Of a DNA stretch of 64,000 nt, positions 11,311 through 22,925 are shown in pieces. The first letter of the stretch is position 1; each line of letters begins with the position of its first letter. The stretch comes from Stomorhina lunata (lineage: Eukaryota > Arthropoda > Insecta > Diptera > Rhiniidae), in NCBI GenBank assembly GCA_933228675.1, contig OW121743.1, forward strand, positions 87,824,768 through 87,888,767. Reading direction: 5' to 3'. The position numbers and the translations under genes were made by a program. The notes below the pieces were generated by a model, which was not told the DNA's origin, did not search any database, and was given only the letters and a program-made list of their open reading frames with translations.

Positions 11311-13249
11311 TCGAAGAAAAAACCCTAAAACTCAAAAACCTGTTGAGCAAGTTATAAGACATCTACTTCAACAGAAAGCTTATTAGGTCTATATTACAAA
11401 TCAATGATCACTTTTTATAAAAGTTTGTTCAGTTAGTTTTTATTTGGCCAAAATAAAAAAGACCCATTTTTTCTCTTTTTAACTTAAGGTCCTAGGCGCC
11501 ACGTATTAACGATGTCCGATTTGCCTCAAATTTTCATGATAAATGTTTTTCGTCAAATGTCACAGAAATCCGGGATTTATACAGTAACATTCTAGTAGTA
11601 GTCAGGTCCTAGTTCTAAATTTTCATTACCCAAAAAAATGTTTAAATCATATTACGAATTTTCTCTTCTTACCTTATATTCCTAAATTGTTTTATTCTTT
11701 TTCGTTTAAAAATGTTTTTACCTTATCCCTAACTTATTGCCTCACGTGCATTATTTACCGTCCGCACTACGAAATTAATGCTTTTTTGTAGGGGGAGATT
11801 TTTTTTTCTGTAAAGTCCCATTCTTTCTGTTTGTTATCTTTCGGTTTGCCAACACTTCAAAAACAAATAATTTCTGCGTTTATTCTCTTCAATTCACAAT
11901 TCGTTTCAGTTGCAAAAGAAATGGAAGAAAATCATTTATATTGTGGCAAATCCCTGGAGATACATATATTTGACTTACGTTACGTGCCTCATGCTACTTG
12001 CCTCCGGAGTACTTTGTACTATTGAGTATTGTTTTTGCTTTGGCCTGACGTTTCTATGTTGATGTTTTAGTCGGATTTTTTGTTATTGTTGTTGTGTTTC
12101 TTTTTTTGGTATTTTAAGTTGGCTTTATCTTTGTGCAAATTAAAATGATAAATCGTTACGTCAAAGTAATACTTCAGCACTTTTTTTTGTTGTTCCTGAA
12201 TATAGCAACATATTCTAAATCCAGCCACAAATCCTTAAAAGAATTTAGACAAACAATCATTGAGTCAACCTCCAACCATTCATCCAACTCCCAAATTCTC
12301 CCCCAGTTTCAAGCAATTTATAATTTTTTGATTATTTGTGTTAGTGTTTTGTTGCTGTTGTAAACAAATGATAACCTCCTTCAATTCAAATTCTTTGGAA
12401 CTAAAGAGAATCCTTTAAAAAGGAAACAAAAATTTTATCTATTGTTTCGTTGTCAATTTTTTTGTTGGTTTTATTGGGTGATCCGTTGAATTTTTCAATG
12501 CCTGTAACCCTGTAGCATATAAGTACTAGCTACCTCTTTGTCTACTAGTATCCACAAAAGTGGTAAGAACGTTATACATTTTAGATATTTTATAAATATC
12601 GGTTCATAAAAAAATTTAGACTATATATAACGCCATTGTTGCCTTAAAAGTTGTTATAAGTTGTTAAAAATTTCTACTTCTTTGTCTATTAGTATTCACC
12701 AAAGTAATCGGTAAACTTAAGATACTTTTTATGTTTCACAACTTTTATATAGTATATCGTTTTATAACAAACCGTTGGGCAACGTGTCTTTTGTTGTTTT
12801 TGCATGTCCTTAGAAAATAATCAAACCTTTCAAAATCTTTTGTATTCCATCAAAATTTATTGTAATAAATTTTACAAACAATAAAAATAAGATGAATTGA
12901 ATAAAAAAAAGATGCCCACAAAGAATTTTCCTTTACGTTTTTGGTTGTTTTGTGACGTTGCCCAGGGCAACTGCCTCGTGACAGGTGTACATTTCGTTTC
13001 TTGTTGTAAATAATTATTTTCGTAGAGTTTTGAGTTTCTTATCTATAATAGACACCTTAAATTAATGAACATGCCAAGGGTTTTTTGCAAAAAGAAATTG
13101 TAAAATAATTTTTAATCGGAGTTGGAGGGCGGTTTGATAATTTTTTTTTTCATTTTTATATCCATTGATTTAACGATGTCCTTCTGGGCCTCTGGGTGGC
13201 CGGCAGTCCATGTAAGGCTTTTTCAGACAGCAATCTAAAAGATATTCCT
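11311..13249. other. Unassigned intergenic sequence with one tandem duplication
   Basis: No supported gene. Frames of 64 and 76 codons at 11831-12025 and 12133-12363 have no recognisable features. A diverged tandem duplication with a 144-bp offset is listed separately. Confidence 0.5.
12529..12775. repeat. Diverged tandem duplication, 144-bp offset
   Basis: CTACCTCTTTGTCTACTAGTAT (from about 12530, shown only as a landmark start CTACCTCTTTG) recurs as CTACTTCTTTG from 12674. After each copy comes a CACCAAAG/CACAAAAG segment and a TATA-rich stretch. Similarity is partial. Confidence 0.55.
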
Positions 13250-15210
13250 TATTAACAGAAAATTTTTGGATATAAAATTGATCGGCAAAAAAATATTTCT
13301 ATTAAAAAATTTTTCGATATAAAAATTTTTTTTACAGACAATTTTTTCGATACAAAAATTTCTCTATAGAAAATTTTTTTGATATAAGAATTTCTTTATC
13401 GGAAATTTTTCAATATAAAAATTCTACTAACGAAAATTATATAAACATTTTTCTATAGAAAATTTTTCGAAATTAACATTTTTCTATAGAAAATTTTTCC
13501 ATACATAAATATTCCGATAGAAAATTTTTCGATATAAAAATTTTATTATAACAAATTTTTCGATACAAAAATTTTTCTATAAAAATTTCTTTACAAAAAA
13601 TTTTTTTATAGAAAGTTTTATAAAAAAAAATTCTACAGAAAATTTTTTTATATAAAAATGTTTCTACAGAAAATTTTTCGATATAATTTTTCTATAGAAA
13701 ATTTTTCGATATACAAATTTTTTTATCGGAAAATATCGAACATTTTTTTATAGAAAAGTTTTTATATCGAAAAGTTTTCAATAGAAACATTTTTATATCG
13801 TAAAATTTTTATTAAAAAAATGTTATATTGAACAAGCTTCTACAGAACAATTTTACATCGAAAAATTTTCTATAAAAAAATTTTTATATTGAATAATTTT
13901 CTATATAAAAATTTGTATGTAAAAAAATTTTCTATAGAAAATGTTTCTGTAGAAAATATTTATATTGAAAAATTTTCTGCAGAAAAATTTCTATATCGAA
14001 AAATTTTCTTTAGAAATTTTTTTTATATCGAAAAATTTTCTTAAGAAAATTCTTTTTATATTGAAAAATTTTCTATGCAAAAATTCTTATATCGAAAAAT
14101 TTTCTAAAGAAAAATTTTTATATTGAAAAATTTTCTAGAAAAATTTTTATATTGAAAAATTTTCTAGAAAAAATTTAAAATCGAAAAATTTTCTATAGCT
14201 AAATTTTAGTATAAAAAAATTTTCAATAGAAAAATTTTTATATCGAAAAATATTTATTTCGAAAAATTTTCTATAGAAAAATTTTTATATCGACAAATTT
14301 TCTATCGAAAAACTTTCTATTGAAAAATTTTTATATTAAAAAATTTTCTATAGAAAAATTTTTTATTGAAAAATCTTTATATCGAAAAATTTTCTATGGA
14401 ACAATTTTTATATCGAAAAATTTTCTATAGAAAAATTTTTATAACGTAAAATTTTCTATAGTAAAATTGTTTTGTCAAAAAATGTTCTATAGTAAAATTT
14501 TATTATCGAAAAATTTTCTGTAAAAAATTTTTTATTTCAAAAAATTTTCTATAGAAAAATTTTAATGTCGAAAAATTTCCTATAGAAAAATTTTTTATAT
14601 TGAAAAATTTTCTATAGAAAAATGTTTATATCGAAAAATTTTCTAAAGAAAAATGTTAATATAAAAAAATTTTCTATAGTAAAATTGTTTTGTCAAAAAA
14701 TGTTCTATGAAAAAATTTTTATATCGAAAAATTTTCTACAAAAAAATTTTAACATCTGAAAATATTTCATAAAAAAATTTTTATATCGGAAAGTTTTGTA
14801 TAGAAAAATTTTCTATTGAAAAATTTTAATATCGAAAAATTTTCTATAGAACAATTTTTATATCAAAAAATTTTCATAAAAAAAATTTTGTATCGAAATA
14901 TTTTCTAAAGAAACAATTTTTATCGAAAAATTTTTGTATCGATAAATTTTCTATAGAAAAATTTTCGTTTCTTTAGAAAAATTTTTATATCGAAAAATTT
15001 TCTATAGGAAAGGTTTTATATAGAAAAATTTTTTATATAGATAAATGTTTTATAGAAAAATTTTTATATCGAACAATTTTATATTGAAAAATTTTTTATA
15101 GCAAAATATTTATATCGAAAAATGTTCAACAAAAAAAAAAAAAAAAATAAATTACATAGAAAAATTTTTTAAAGAATAATTTTTGTATCGAAGAATTTTT
15201 AGTATAAATG
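13250..15210. repeat. Satellite B (31-bp unit, diverged)
   Basis: Tandem array of an approximately 31-bp unit: ATTTTTATATCG, then AAAAATTTTCTATAG, then AAAA. It is diverged, with many indels. The left part (13250-13760) is more degenerate and mostly inverted relative to the rest. The array stops about 280 bp before the P450 start codon. Confidence 0.9.
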
Positions 15211-15367
15211 ATAAAAATTAAGTGAATATTTTTGTTCCCTGTGGTACGAAATAATTATTATCAAAAACGTTTCACTTTCATTAATTTAATCTTTTGTAAA
15301 AGTATGTTAATGAATTTATAATATTTGACGATTTTATTATAATTCAAGAAAAGTTTATTTTCGAAAT

Positions 15368-15425
15368 CTTTTATCATTCTTATCTTTTAAAGTAATTTTT
15401 AAATTTTAAAATAAGATAAGAAATA
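15368..15425 (+). promoter_or_regulatory. GATA-type motifs upstream of the P450
   Basis: CTTATCTTTT (about 15379) and AAGATAAG (about 15413) are GATA-factor consensus sites within 120 bp of the start codon. Such sites are common in gut and fat-body genes, but in A+T-rich DNA they can occur by chance. No clear TATA box or initiator can be assigned. Confidence 0.25.
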
Positions 15426-15490
15426 GCAAAAATATTCACAAGAAAATAGTTGCAATAGTTTTTAGAATTTCAAGATTGGAACATCAAAAG

Positions 15491-17042
15491 ATGAATTTTT
15501 ATCTGATAATATTATGGACTTTTCTGTTTATCATACTGGGCTATTTGAAAGTGAAATTTTCCTATTGGAAAGTGAAAGGTGTTAAGCAATTGAGGAACCC
15601 GTTTCTTATAGGAAACTTCTTGAGACTAAAATCCATGAATCATGCTAAACTGTTGCAAGAGGTTTATGATTTATACAAGGGGAAAGTCAAAATAGCCGGT
15701 ATTTATTTATTTACCAAACCTGTAGCTGTAATATTGGACTTGGATGTGGTAAAGGCCATATTAATCAAAGATTTCAATAACTTTGGAGATCGCATGGAGT
15801 ATAAGAATAACCATGATATCTTATCATCACATTTGTTTAATGTTGAAAAGTCGACATGGAAGCCGCTGAGACAAAAACTATCGCCTACGTTTACCTCGGG
15901 TAAAATGAAATTCATGTTTCCCACTATAAGTCAGCTAACGCAAGAGTTAAAAGAGGCTTATGAGAGAAGTTTATTGGAATATGGAGAGGCAGGTGTTGAT
16001 GTTACAGATCTTAGCGCCCGTTATTCCACAGATGTAGTGGGTACTTGTATTTTTGGACTAGACTGTAGTAGCCTTAAAGATCCGAATGTAGAATTTAGAC
16101 AAATAGCATCACAAGTTTTAGGACGCACCAATTTCAATATACGTTGGCATTTGTTTAAGGTGACTTATGTGAAGGTGATGAAATTTTTGGGTACCCGAAG
16201 GTACCCAGAATTTATTGAAAAATATTTCATTAATTTAACCCGGGAATCGGTTCTAGGACGTGAAAGGAGTCAAGCCAAAAGAAATGATTTTCTTAATCTC
16301 TTAATAGATTTGAAAAATACTAAAGATGAAAATGGTGAACCTTCTCTTACCAAAGATCAAATGTCGGCCCAACTTTTTGTATTCTTTGTGGCGGGTTTTG
16401 AGTCATCTGCTACAAATATGAGTTTTGTGCTTTACGAATTGGCTAGACATCCCGAAATACAGCAGAAAGTGAGGGAAGAGATTTTGAAAGTTCTAAAAAA
16501 ATATAATAATGAATTGACTTATGAAGGAATGATGGAAACGCCATATTTGGAACAAGTAATACTAGGTAAGTTCTGAAAAATCTTTAAAATAAAAATGTTC
16601 CCTTTTTTAATTAAAACCTTTTCTAGAAACCATGCGCCTCTATCCCATTCTAACCTTTATACAACGTGTTGCCCATAATGAATATCAAATACCTGATACC
16701 CACATAACTCTGGATAATGGAACTTCAGTTTTCATACCCGTCAGAGCCATACATTTGGATCCTCAAATCTATGAAAGTCCTTTAGAGTTTAAGCCAGAAC
16801 GCTTCAGTCAACAACAAACGGTTAGACGACATCCCCAATCGTTCTTGGGTTTTGGTGATGGTCCCCGTAATTGTATTGGGTTTCGATTTGGCCTCATGCA
16901 AAATCGCATTGGTCTGGTGACACTTTTAAAAAATTTCAAGTTTTCGACTTGCTCAAATACCTGTAAGAACATAAGATTTTCAGATCATAGTCTGATTAAT
17001 GTTCCAGCCCATAGTGTTAAGTTGAAGGTAGAAAAGTGGTAA
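15491..17042 (+). CDS. Cytochrome P450, CYP6-like, two exons
   Basis: Microsomal monooxygenase of the insect CYP6 type, a group linked to xenobiotic and plant-toxin oxidation (family knowledge). Exons are 15491-16565 and 16627-17042. The 61-bp phase-1 intron (GTAAG...TTCTAG) restores the ExxR glutamate. Predicted length is 496 aa, normal for the family. I chose the ATG at 15491; the frame is open further upstream only from a TTG. Visible elements: N-terminal hydrophobic anchor (FYLIILWTFLFIILGYL), the helix C WKPLRQ motif, the helix I oxygen-binding AGFESSAT, ETMR (ExxR), KPERF, and the haem loop FGDGPRNCIG with its Cys ligand. No frameshift or stop is seen, so it looks functional. It is enclosed by satellite B upstream and satellite debris immediately downstream. 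The exact subfamily cannot be assigned by eye. Confidence 0.93.
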
Positions 17043-17045
17043 AAA

Positions 17046-17051
17046 TAATAA
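17046..17051 (+). terminator. Candidate polyadenylation signal AATAAA of the P450
   Basis: AATAAA lies 4 nt after the stop codon at 17040-17042. This is very close to the coding end but is the nearest canonical signal; further AATAAA-like sequences occur in the A+T-rich DNA downstream. Confidence 0.45.
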
Positions 17052-17590
17052 ACGAAATTTTTCTCAAGAAAATTTTTTGAAATGGATTTTTTTTAAGTTA
17101 ATTTTTTGATATCAGAAAAATTAAAAAATTTGCATTTACGATTTTCATAGATTTTCCTCTTATAGAAAATTTTTGAAGAAAAATCTTTTTTATAGAAAAC
17201 GTTTCAATAGAAATATTTTTGATATAATTTTTTTTAATAAAAAATTTTACGATATCAATTTTTTTACAGAAATTTTACTGATTAAAATATTTTTAAGTAG
17301 AAACTTTTACATTAAAAATTTATGACAATATCTTTCTAGAAAAAACTTGTCAATAAAAGTATTATTCTACAGCATTTTTTTCCATATAGGAAATTTTTCG
17401 ATAAAATATTTTTCTTTCAAAATTTTCTATAGAAAATTAAAAAAAAAAAACAAAATATTTCTCTATAAAAAATTTTTCCAACAAATTATTTTTCCATAGA
17501 AAATATTTTTTGATAAAAATGTTTTTAGAAAAATATTTTTCTACAGAAAATTTTTTGATAAAAAGGTTTAAAAAGGTTTATCAAAAATTT
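17052..17590. repeat. Degenerate satellite between the P450 and the Penelope-like fragment
   Basis: Loose repeats of AAAATTTTT, GATATAA and TTTCTATAGAAAA motifs, related to satellite C but too diverged to phase. It begins directly at the P450 3' end. Confidence 0.7.
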
Positions 17591-17596
17591 TTGCTA

Positions 17597-18055
17597 CATC
17601 AAACATTTAATTAAAAAGTTTTACTGTAGTATATTGCACTAAGATCCCAATTTATTACAATTATAGCACTTTTGTCTTAGTCGGCAAAAAAGCAACAACA
17701 AATGTGTGGAAAATAAGGAAATGATAAAACTGAAAAATACTTGTGTGTTTCTGTTCAGATAATAATCTTCGCTTTATGTTGATATTTGTTGGACACAATA
17801 ATAATTCGTATCTATTTTGTCCCTCAAATTATACATAATGTGTGGTTTTCGCTCTGTTTAGAATTAAGAATAATCCTCCTGATGAGGTGGCCTAAGCAAT
17901 CATCGAAACGCGTCGAGGAAAGGGTTCCCCACATAAATTTTTTGGTTTTATCAAAAAACTATTTATAACAATAATAAATAATTGTAATAAATTAAGATTT
18001 TAGTGCAATACACTACAGTAAAACTTTTATATAAAATGTTTGAAGTCCCAAAATT
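17597..18055 (+). mobile_element. Penelope-like terminal fragment, copy 2, with inverted ends
   Basis: The left end (17601-17665: ACATCAAACATTTAATT, AAGTTTTACTGTAGTATATT, GCACTAAGATCCCAATT) is the reverse complement of the right end (about 17970-18045, with AATTGTAATAAATTAAGAT, TTAGTGCAATACACTACAG and AAAATGTTTGA). This gives terminal inverted repeats of about 70 bp. The interior matches copy 1 at 4265-4625 and holds a hammerhead motif with an intact core. No RT or endonuclease frame is present, so this is a non-coding derivative. Assignment to Penelope-like elements is inferred from the hammerhead; a retrozyme-like element is the alternative. Confidence 0.6.
17874..17919 (+). ncRNA. Type I hammerhead ribozyme, intact core
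   Basis: Self-cleaving RNA motif. Stem I is TCCTC (17874-17878) with GAGGA (17915-17919). The core CTGATGA is at 17879-17885. Stem II is GGTGG (17886-17890) with TCATC (17900-17904), closed with two G-U pairs round a CCTAAGCAA loop. The core GAAA is at 17905-17908, with a very short helix III in the palindrome ACGCGT (17908-17913) and the cleavage triplet GTC at 17912-17914. Every catalytic-core position of the hammerhead consensus is present. Such minimal helix III forms are known from Penelope-like elements and may work as dimers. Confidence 0.75.
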
Positions 18056-20335
18056 TTTGATAAACCTTTTTAAAAAAATATTTTTCTATAGAAAAATTTT
18101 TGATAAAAATATTTTTCTATAGAAAAATTTTTGATAAAAATATTTTTCTATAGAAAAATTTTTGATAAAAATATTTTTCTATAGAAAAATTTTTGATAAA
18201 AATATTTTTCTATAGAAAAATTTTTGATAAAAATATTTTTCTATAGAAAAATTTTTGATAAAAAAAACTTTTCTATAGAAAAATGTTTGATACTAATATT
18301 TTTCTATAGAAAAATTGTTGATAGAAATATTTTTCTATAGAAAAATTTTTGACAAAAATATTTTTCTATAGAAAAATTTTTGATAAAAATATTTTTCTAT
18401 AGAAAAATTTTTGATAAAAATATTTTTCTATAGAAAAATTTTTGATAAAAATATTTTTCTATAGAAAAATTTTTGATAAAAATATTTTTCTATAGAAAAA
18501 TGTTTGATAAAAATATTTTTCTATAGAAAAATTTTTGATAAAAATATTTTTCTATTGAAAAACTTTTGATAAAAATATTTTTCTATAGAAAAATTTTTGA
18601 TAAAAATATTTTTCTATAGAAAAAGTTTTGATAAAAATATTTTTCTATAGAAAAATTTTTGATAAAAAAATTTTTCTATAGAAAAATTTTTGATAAAATT
18701 ATTTTTCTATAGAAAAATTTTTGATAAAATTATTTTTCTATAGAAAAATTTTTGATAAAAATATTTTTCTATAGAAAAATTTTTGATAAAAATATTTTTC
18801 TATAGAAAAATTTTTGATAAAATATTTTTCTATAGAAAAATTTTTGATAAAAATATTTTTCTATAGAAAAATTTTTGATAAAAATATTTTTCTATAGAAA
18901 AATTTTTGATAAAATTATTTTTCTATAGAAAAATTTTTGATAAAAATATTTTTCTATAGAAAAATTTTTGATAAAAATATTTTTCTATAGAAAAATTTTT
19001 GATAAAATATTTTTCTATAGAAAAATTTTTGATAAAAATATTTTTCTATAGAAAAATTTTTGATAAAAATATTTTTCTATAGAAAAATTTTTGATAAAAA
19101 TATTTTTCTATAGAAAAATTTTTGATAAAAATATTTTTCTATAGAAAAATTTTTGATAAAAATATTTTTCTATAGAAAAATTTTTGATAAAAATATTTTT
19201 CTATAGAAAAACTTTTGATAAAAATATTTTTCTATAGAAAAATGTTTGATAAAAATATTTTTCTTTAGAAAAATTTTTGATAAAAATATTTTTCTATAGA
19301 AAAATTTTTGATAAAAATATTTTTCTATAGAAAAACTTTTGATAAAAATATTTTTCTATAGAAAAATTTTTGATAAAAATATTTTTCTATAGAAAAATTT
19401 TTGATAAAAATATTTTTCTATAGAAAAATTTGTGATAAAAATATTTTTCTATAGAAAAATTTTTGATAAAAATATTTTTCTCTAGAAAAATTTTTTGATA
19501 AAAATATTTTTCTATAGAAAAATTTTTGATAAAATTATTTTTCTATAGAAAAATTTTTGATAAAATTATTTTTCTATAGAAAAATTTTTGATAAAAATAT
19601 TTTTCTATAGAAAAATTTTTGATAAAAATATTTTTCTATAGAAAAATTTTTGATAAAATATTTTTCTATAGAAAAATTTTTGATAAAAATATTTTTCTAT
19701 AGAAAAATTTTTGATAAAAATAGTTTTCTATAGAAAAATTTTTGATAAAAATATTTTTCTATAGAAAAATTTTTGATAAAAATATTTTTCTATAGAAAAA
19801 TTTTTGATAAAAATATTTTTCTATAGAAACATTTTTGATAAAAATATTTTTCTATAGAAAAATTTCTGATAAAAATATTTCTGAATAGAATATGTTTTGA
19901 TAAAAATATTTTTCTGTAGAAAAATTTTTGATGAAAATATTTTTTCTATAGAAAAATTTTTGATGAAAACATTTTTCTATAGAAAACTTTTTGATAAAAA
20001 TATTTTTCTATAGAAAATTTTTGTTAAAAATATTTTTCTATAGAAAATTTTTTGATAAAAATATTTTTCTATTGAAAAGTTTTTGATAAAAATATTTTTC
20101 TATAGAAAATTTTTTGATAAAAATATTTTTCTATAGAAAAGTTTTTGATAAAAATATTTTTCTATAGAATAATTTTTGATAAAAATATTTTTCTATAGAA
20201 AATTTTTCGATAAAAATATTTTTCTATAAAAAATTTTTTGGTAAAAATTTTCTATAGGAAATTTGTTGATAAAAATATTTTTGTATAAAAAATATTTGAA
20301 TTAAATGTTTTGTAATAGAAAATTATTCTTTCACT
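18056..20335. repeat. Satellite C (31-bp unit, about 73 copies)
   Basis: Highly regular 31-bp unit: GATAAAAATA, TTTTTCTATAGAAAAA (a perfect 16-bp palindrome), TTTTT. The array shows higher-order structure: the run of two GATAAAATTA variants followed by a 30-bp GATAAAATA unit (18692-18817) recurs at 19528-19652, offset 836 bp. The right 400 bp is more diverged. Confidence 0.95.
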
Positions 20336-20395
20336 TTAAAAGTTAGGTTTAAAGGTTTTTGTTAACTTTTGTCGCAGCTTTCTCTACCTCCTAAT

Positions 20396-21914
20396 TAGGG
20401 TTGCCAGTCAGGCTGGATTCGACTGGATTGTCCAGCTTTTTTAGTGCTTGTCCAGTGTCAAGCTAAAATTAAATTTGTCCAGCTAAAAGGTGAAGAATTT
20501 AATTTTTTATATTTTTAAAGATAACGAACGCAAAAGTGTATTTTTCTCTTTTTTACTACGTGATTTATTTGTTGATTAATTGATTACTTGATCAAGTTAA
20601 TTTTGTCATAAAATTACCCTCTATCAAATTTCCCCATTGTATTTACTTTACTTAAATGGCCTATATTTACAACCTGTTAAAGCCAAAGGTCGAGCATATT
20701 TTAGAATTCTAATTCTTCAATTTCGTAGGTCAAGCTTTAAAAGATTTTCCTCTACTTCTACTTGGCCTTTGCATCGAATTTTCGTACGTCCTCTTTTACG
20801 AGTTCATTTTGGATCGTTTTTGAATACTTTTCTTGCAGGAGTATTTTTATCCATTCGCACAACATGTCCTAGCCAACGCAGCCGTTGCTGTTTGATGCGT
20901 TTTACTATGTTGATATTCATGGTTTATTCGATGTCGATATTCATTGTTGGTGCAAACTGGTCCAACGATTTTCGTAGAATCTTTCTTTCAAAAACTCAAA
21001 GAATAGCTTCATCTGCTTGTGCAAGTGCCCATGATTCAGCACCATATAATAACACGGGTAGTAAAAGCGATTTATAGAGCCTGTCTTTAGTTCTAACAGA
21101 AAGAGCTTTATTTCTTAACTGCCTGCTTAAGCCAAAATATCATCTGTTGGCAAGTATGATTCTACGTTTGATTCCGAAACTTATATCGTTATTTATGTTC
21201 GCGGCTGTACAAAGGTAAACAAATTCCTTAACAACTTCGAAGTTTTAGTTCTCAACGATCACATGTGGTCCAACTCTTCTGAACTTTCTGTTTGTAGAAA
21301 CCATCAATTTTATTTTTGATTCATTGACAACTAGACCCATTTTATTAGATTTCTTCTCGATACGTGAAAAGGCGGCAGCTACCTCATGCACTGTGTGAGG
21401 TACTATTTCAGGTAACACAATATTGAAGAGATCGCATGACAAACTATCGCCTTGTCTGAATCCCCGTTTAGTTATGAAGGACTCCGAGAGGCTCTTACTT
21501 ATTTTAACTGTTGAGGTTGTATCCGTTTATGTCATTCTGCATGTCTGCCAAACTTATAAATCTATAATTGGCCCATACATATCTAATTTGTTTGTGGACT
21601 GAACAAAGAAGACAATCGACAGGCATACGTTCTTCTAACTATATGGTTTTTATAAGCTGGGACATAAATGATTAACAACTCCCACCTCCTGCCTTAAAAA
21701 GCTCTGCCGGCAAACCATTGGCATCCGCAGATTTATTACTTTTCAGTTATTGTAATTCTAACCTCATTTTGATTTGTTCGGACATGTCATCTTGTCTACT
21801 TTCATTTGGTACTTACAATTTGCAAAATTTATTAATGTCCAGCTAATTTTTGGGTTGTCAAGCTTTTTTTTGCCTTATGTCCAGCTTTTTCCGGGTTTGT
21901 GTCTGGCAACCCTA
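20396..21914. mobile_element. hAT-type DNA transposon (non-autonomous) carrying LINE sequence
   Basis: Terminal inverted repeats TAGGGTTGCCAG (20396-20407) and CTGGCAACCCTA (21903-21914). They are flanked by a perfect 8-bp direct duplication CTCCTAAT (20388-20395 and 21915-21922). An 8-bp target duplication is the signature of hAT transposases. Subterminal TTGTCCAGCT/TGTCCAGCTTTTT motifs recur at both ends and may be transposase-binding sites. No hAT transposase (no dimerisation or catalytic region) is found. Most of the 1.5-kb interior is minus-strand LINE sequence. Either a LINE inserted into a hAT element or the element captured it before transposing. Confidence 0.88.
20660..21790 (-). pseudogene. 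LINE remnant, copy C, inside the hAT element
   Basis: On the minus strand, reading from 21790: ADANGLPAELFKAGGGELL (RT entry), then after a gap KRGFRQGDSLSCDLFNIV (RT motif region). Then come SRIEKKSNKMGLVVNESKIK and RRVGPHVIVEN, then LLPVLLYGAESWALAQADEA, followed by IVKRIKQQRLRWLGHVVRMD and DPK followed by a stop and RKRG near the C terminus. These are LINE RT, thumb and C-terminal motifs in the correct order. Several in-frame stops, frameshifts and a missing block between the entry motif and RQGDSL (with loss of the catalytic palm) make it dead. The 3' part is nucleotide-similar to 2950-3110. Confidence 0.85.
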
Positions 21915-21922
21915 CTCCTAAT

Positions 21923-22925
21923 ACATCTAGTAAATAACACAAGGAAATATTATAAGTCAATTTCCAACTTTGATCCCATAGGCAAACATCATCTTCTATG
22001 ATGCTACATGACAAGATAATGTTCTTACCTCTTGTCTATGCTAATAATCCTCTTGAGTACCAAATATCCTTAATAAAATATAATTTTATTTTCCTATACA
22101 AATAAAAGTGACTTAACATACTTAAGTGGCCATTATACCAAATACTCATCCCAAAATTATTTAAGCCAGTAAAAAAATTGTATAAGTTCCTAAATTTCAA
22201 AAAATGTCACAATTCATGCTGTGTATGACCAAAGTAAATAAATAAGAGACATGCAAAAACGTGTCCTGAAAATTCCTTTACGTAAATAATGTCTAAAATA
22301 AACATTTTATCTTTTAAATACAAGAAAAAGCAGGAGTCATTTTTCTGTAGTTCCCATTCCACTTACAAAATAAGGTATCGCTTTTCAAAAATTATCTCTT
22401 TAGGATTTGATAGACTCGAACTGACAAAACAAAATTATTTGAAAATAGTATAATTTAAAAAAAAAAGGAACGAAATGGGGGTGATTTAATAATGATGGAC
22501 TTTTTTTAGTCGGATGAGTTTTTATTTTGGGGTTTTTATCTTTTCAGCAAAACTTAAAGTGGAATTATGGAAAATGTTACAAATTTGATTGTATGTATTT
22601 TTATTTTAAAATAAAATTTAAAGGATTTTATAGAATTATCATATCCACATGTTTTAAAGGAAATGTTAAAGTAATAAAAGAATTGTTAATGTTCTATATA
22701 CATTAAGGTGGGTCAAAAAGTATTTAAAAAAATATACCAAAAATGTTGATACATCCATATATGAAATATTTAATATTTTAAAAGATAACACAAAATTCAA
22801 CTTTTGCCGTTGCATTTAATCACCACTTAATTTTTACTATTTTTTATGGTCTTATGATTTTAAAAAAGATCGAAATTAGATGTTATTTAATTTCTTCGAT
22901 TTTTATATCTTTTACATTATATTGT
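21923..22925. other. Unassigned A+T-rich intergenic sequence
   Basis: No gene, terminal repeats or tandem structure recognised in this 1-kb stretch. Confidence 0.5.

Noticed and set aside
20637..21077. 146-codon plus-strand frame
   Set aside because: Antisense shadow of LINE copy C within the hAT element.
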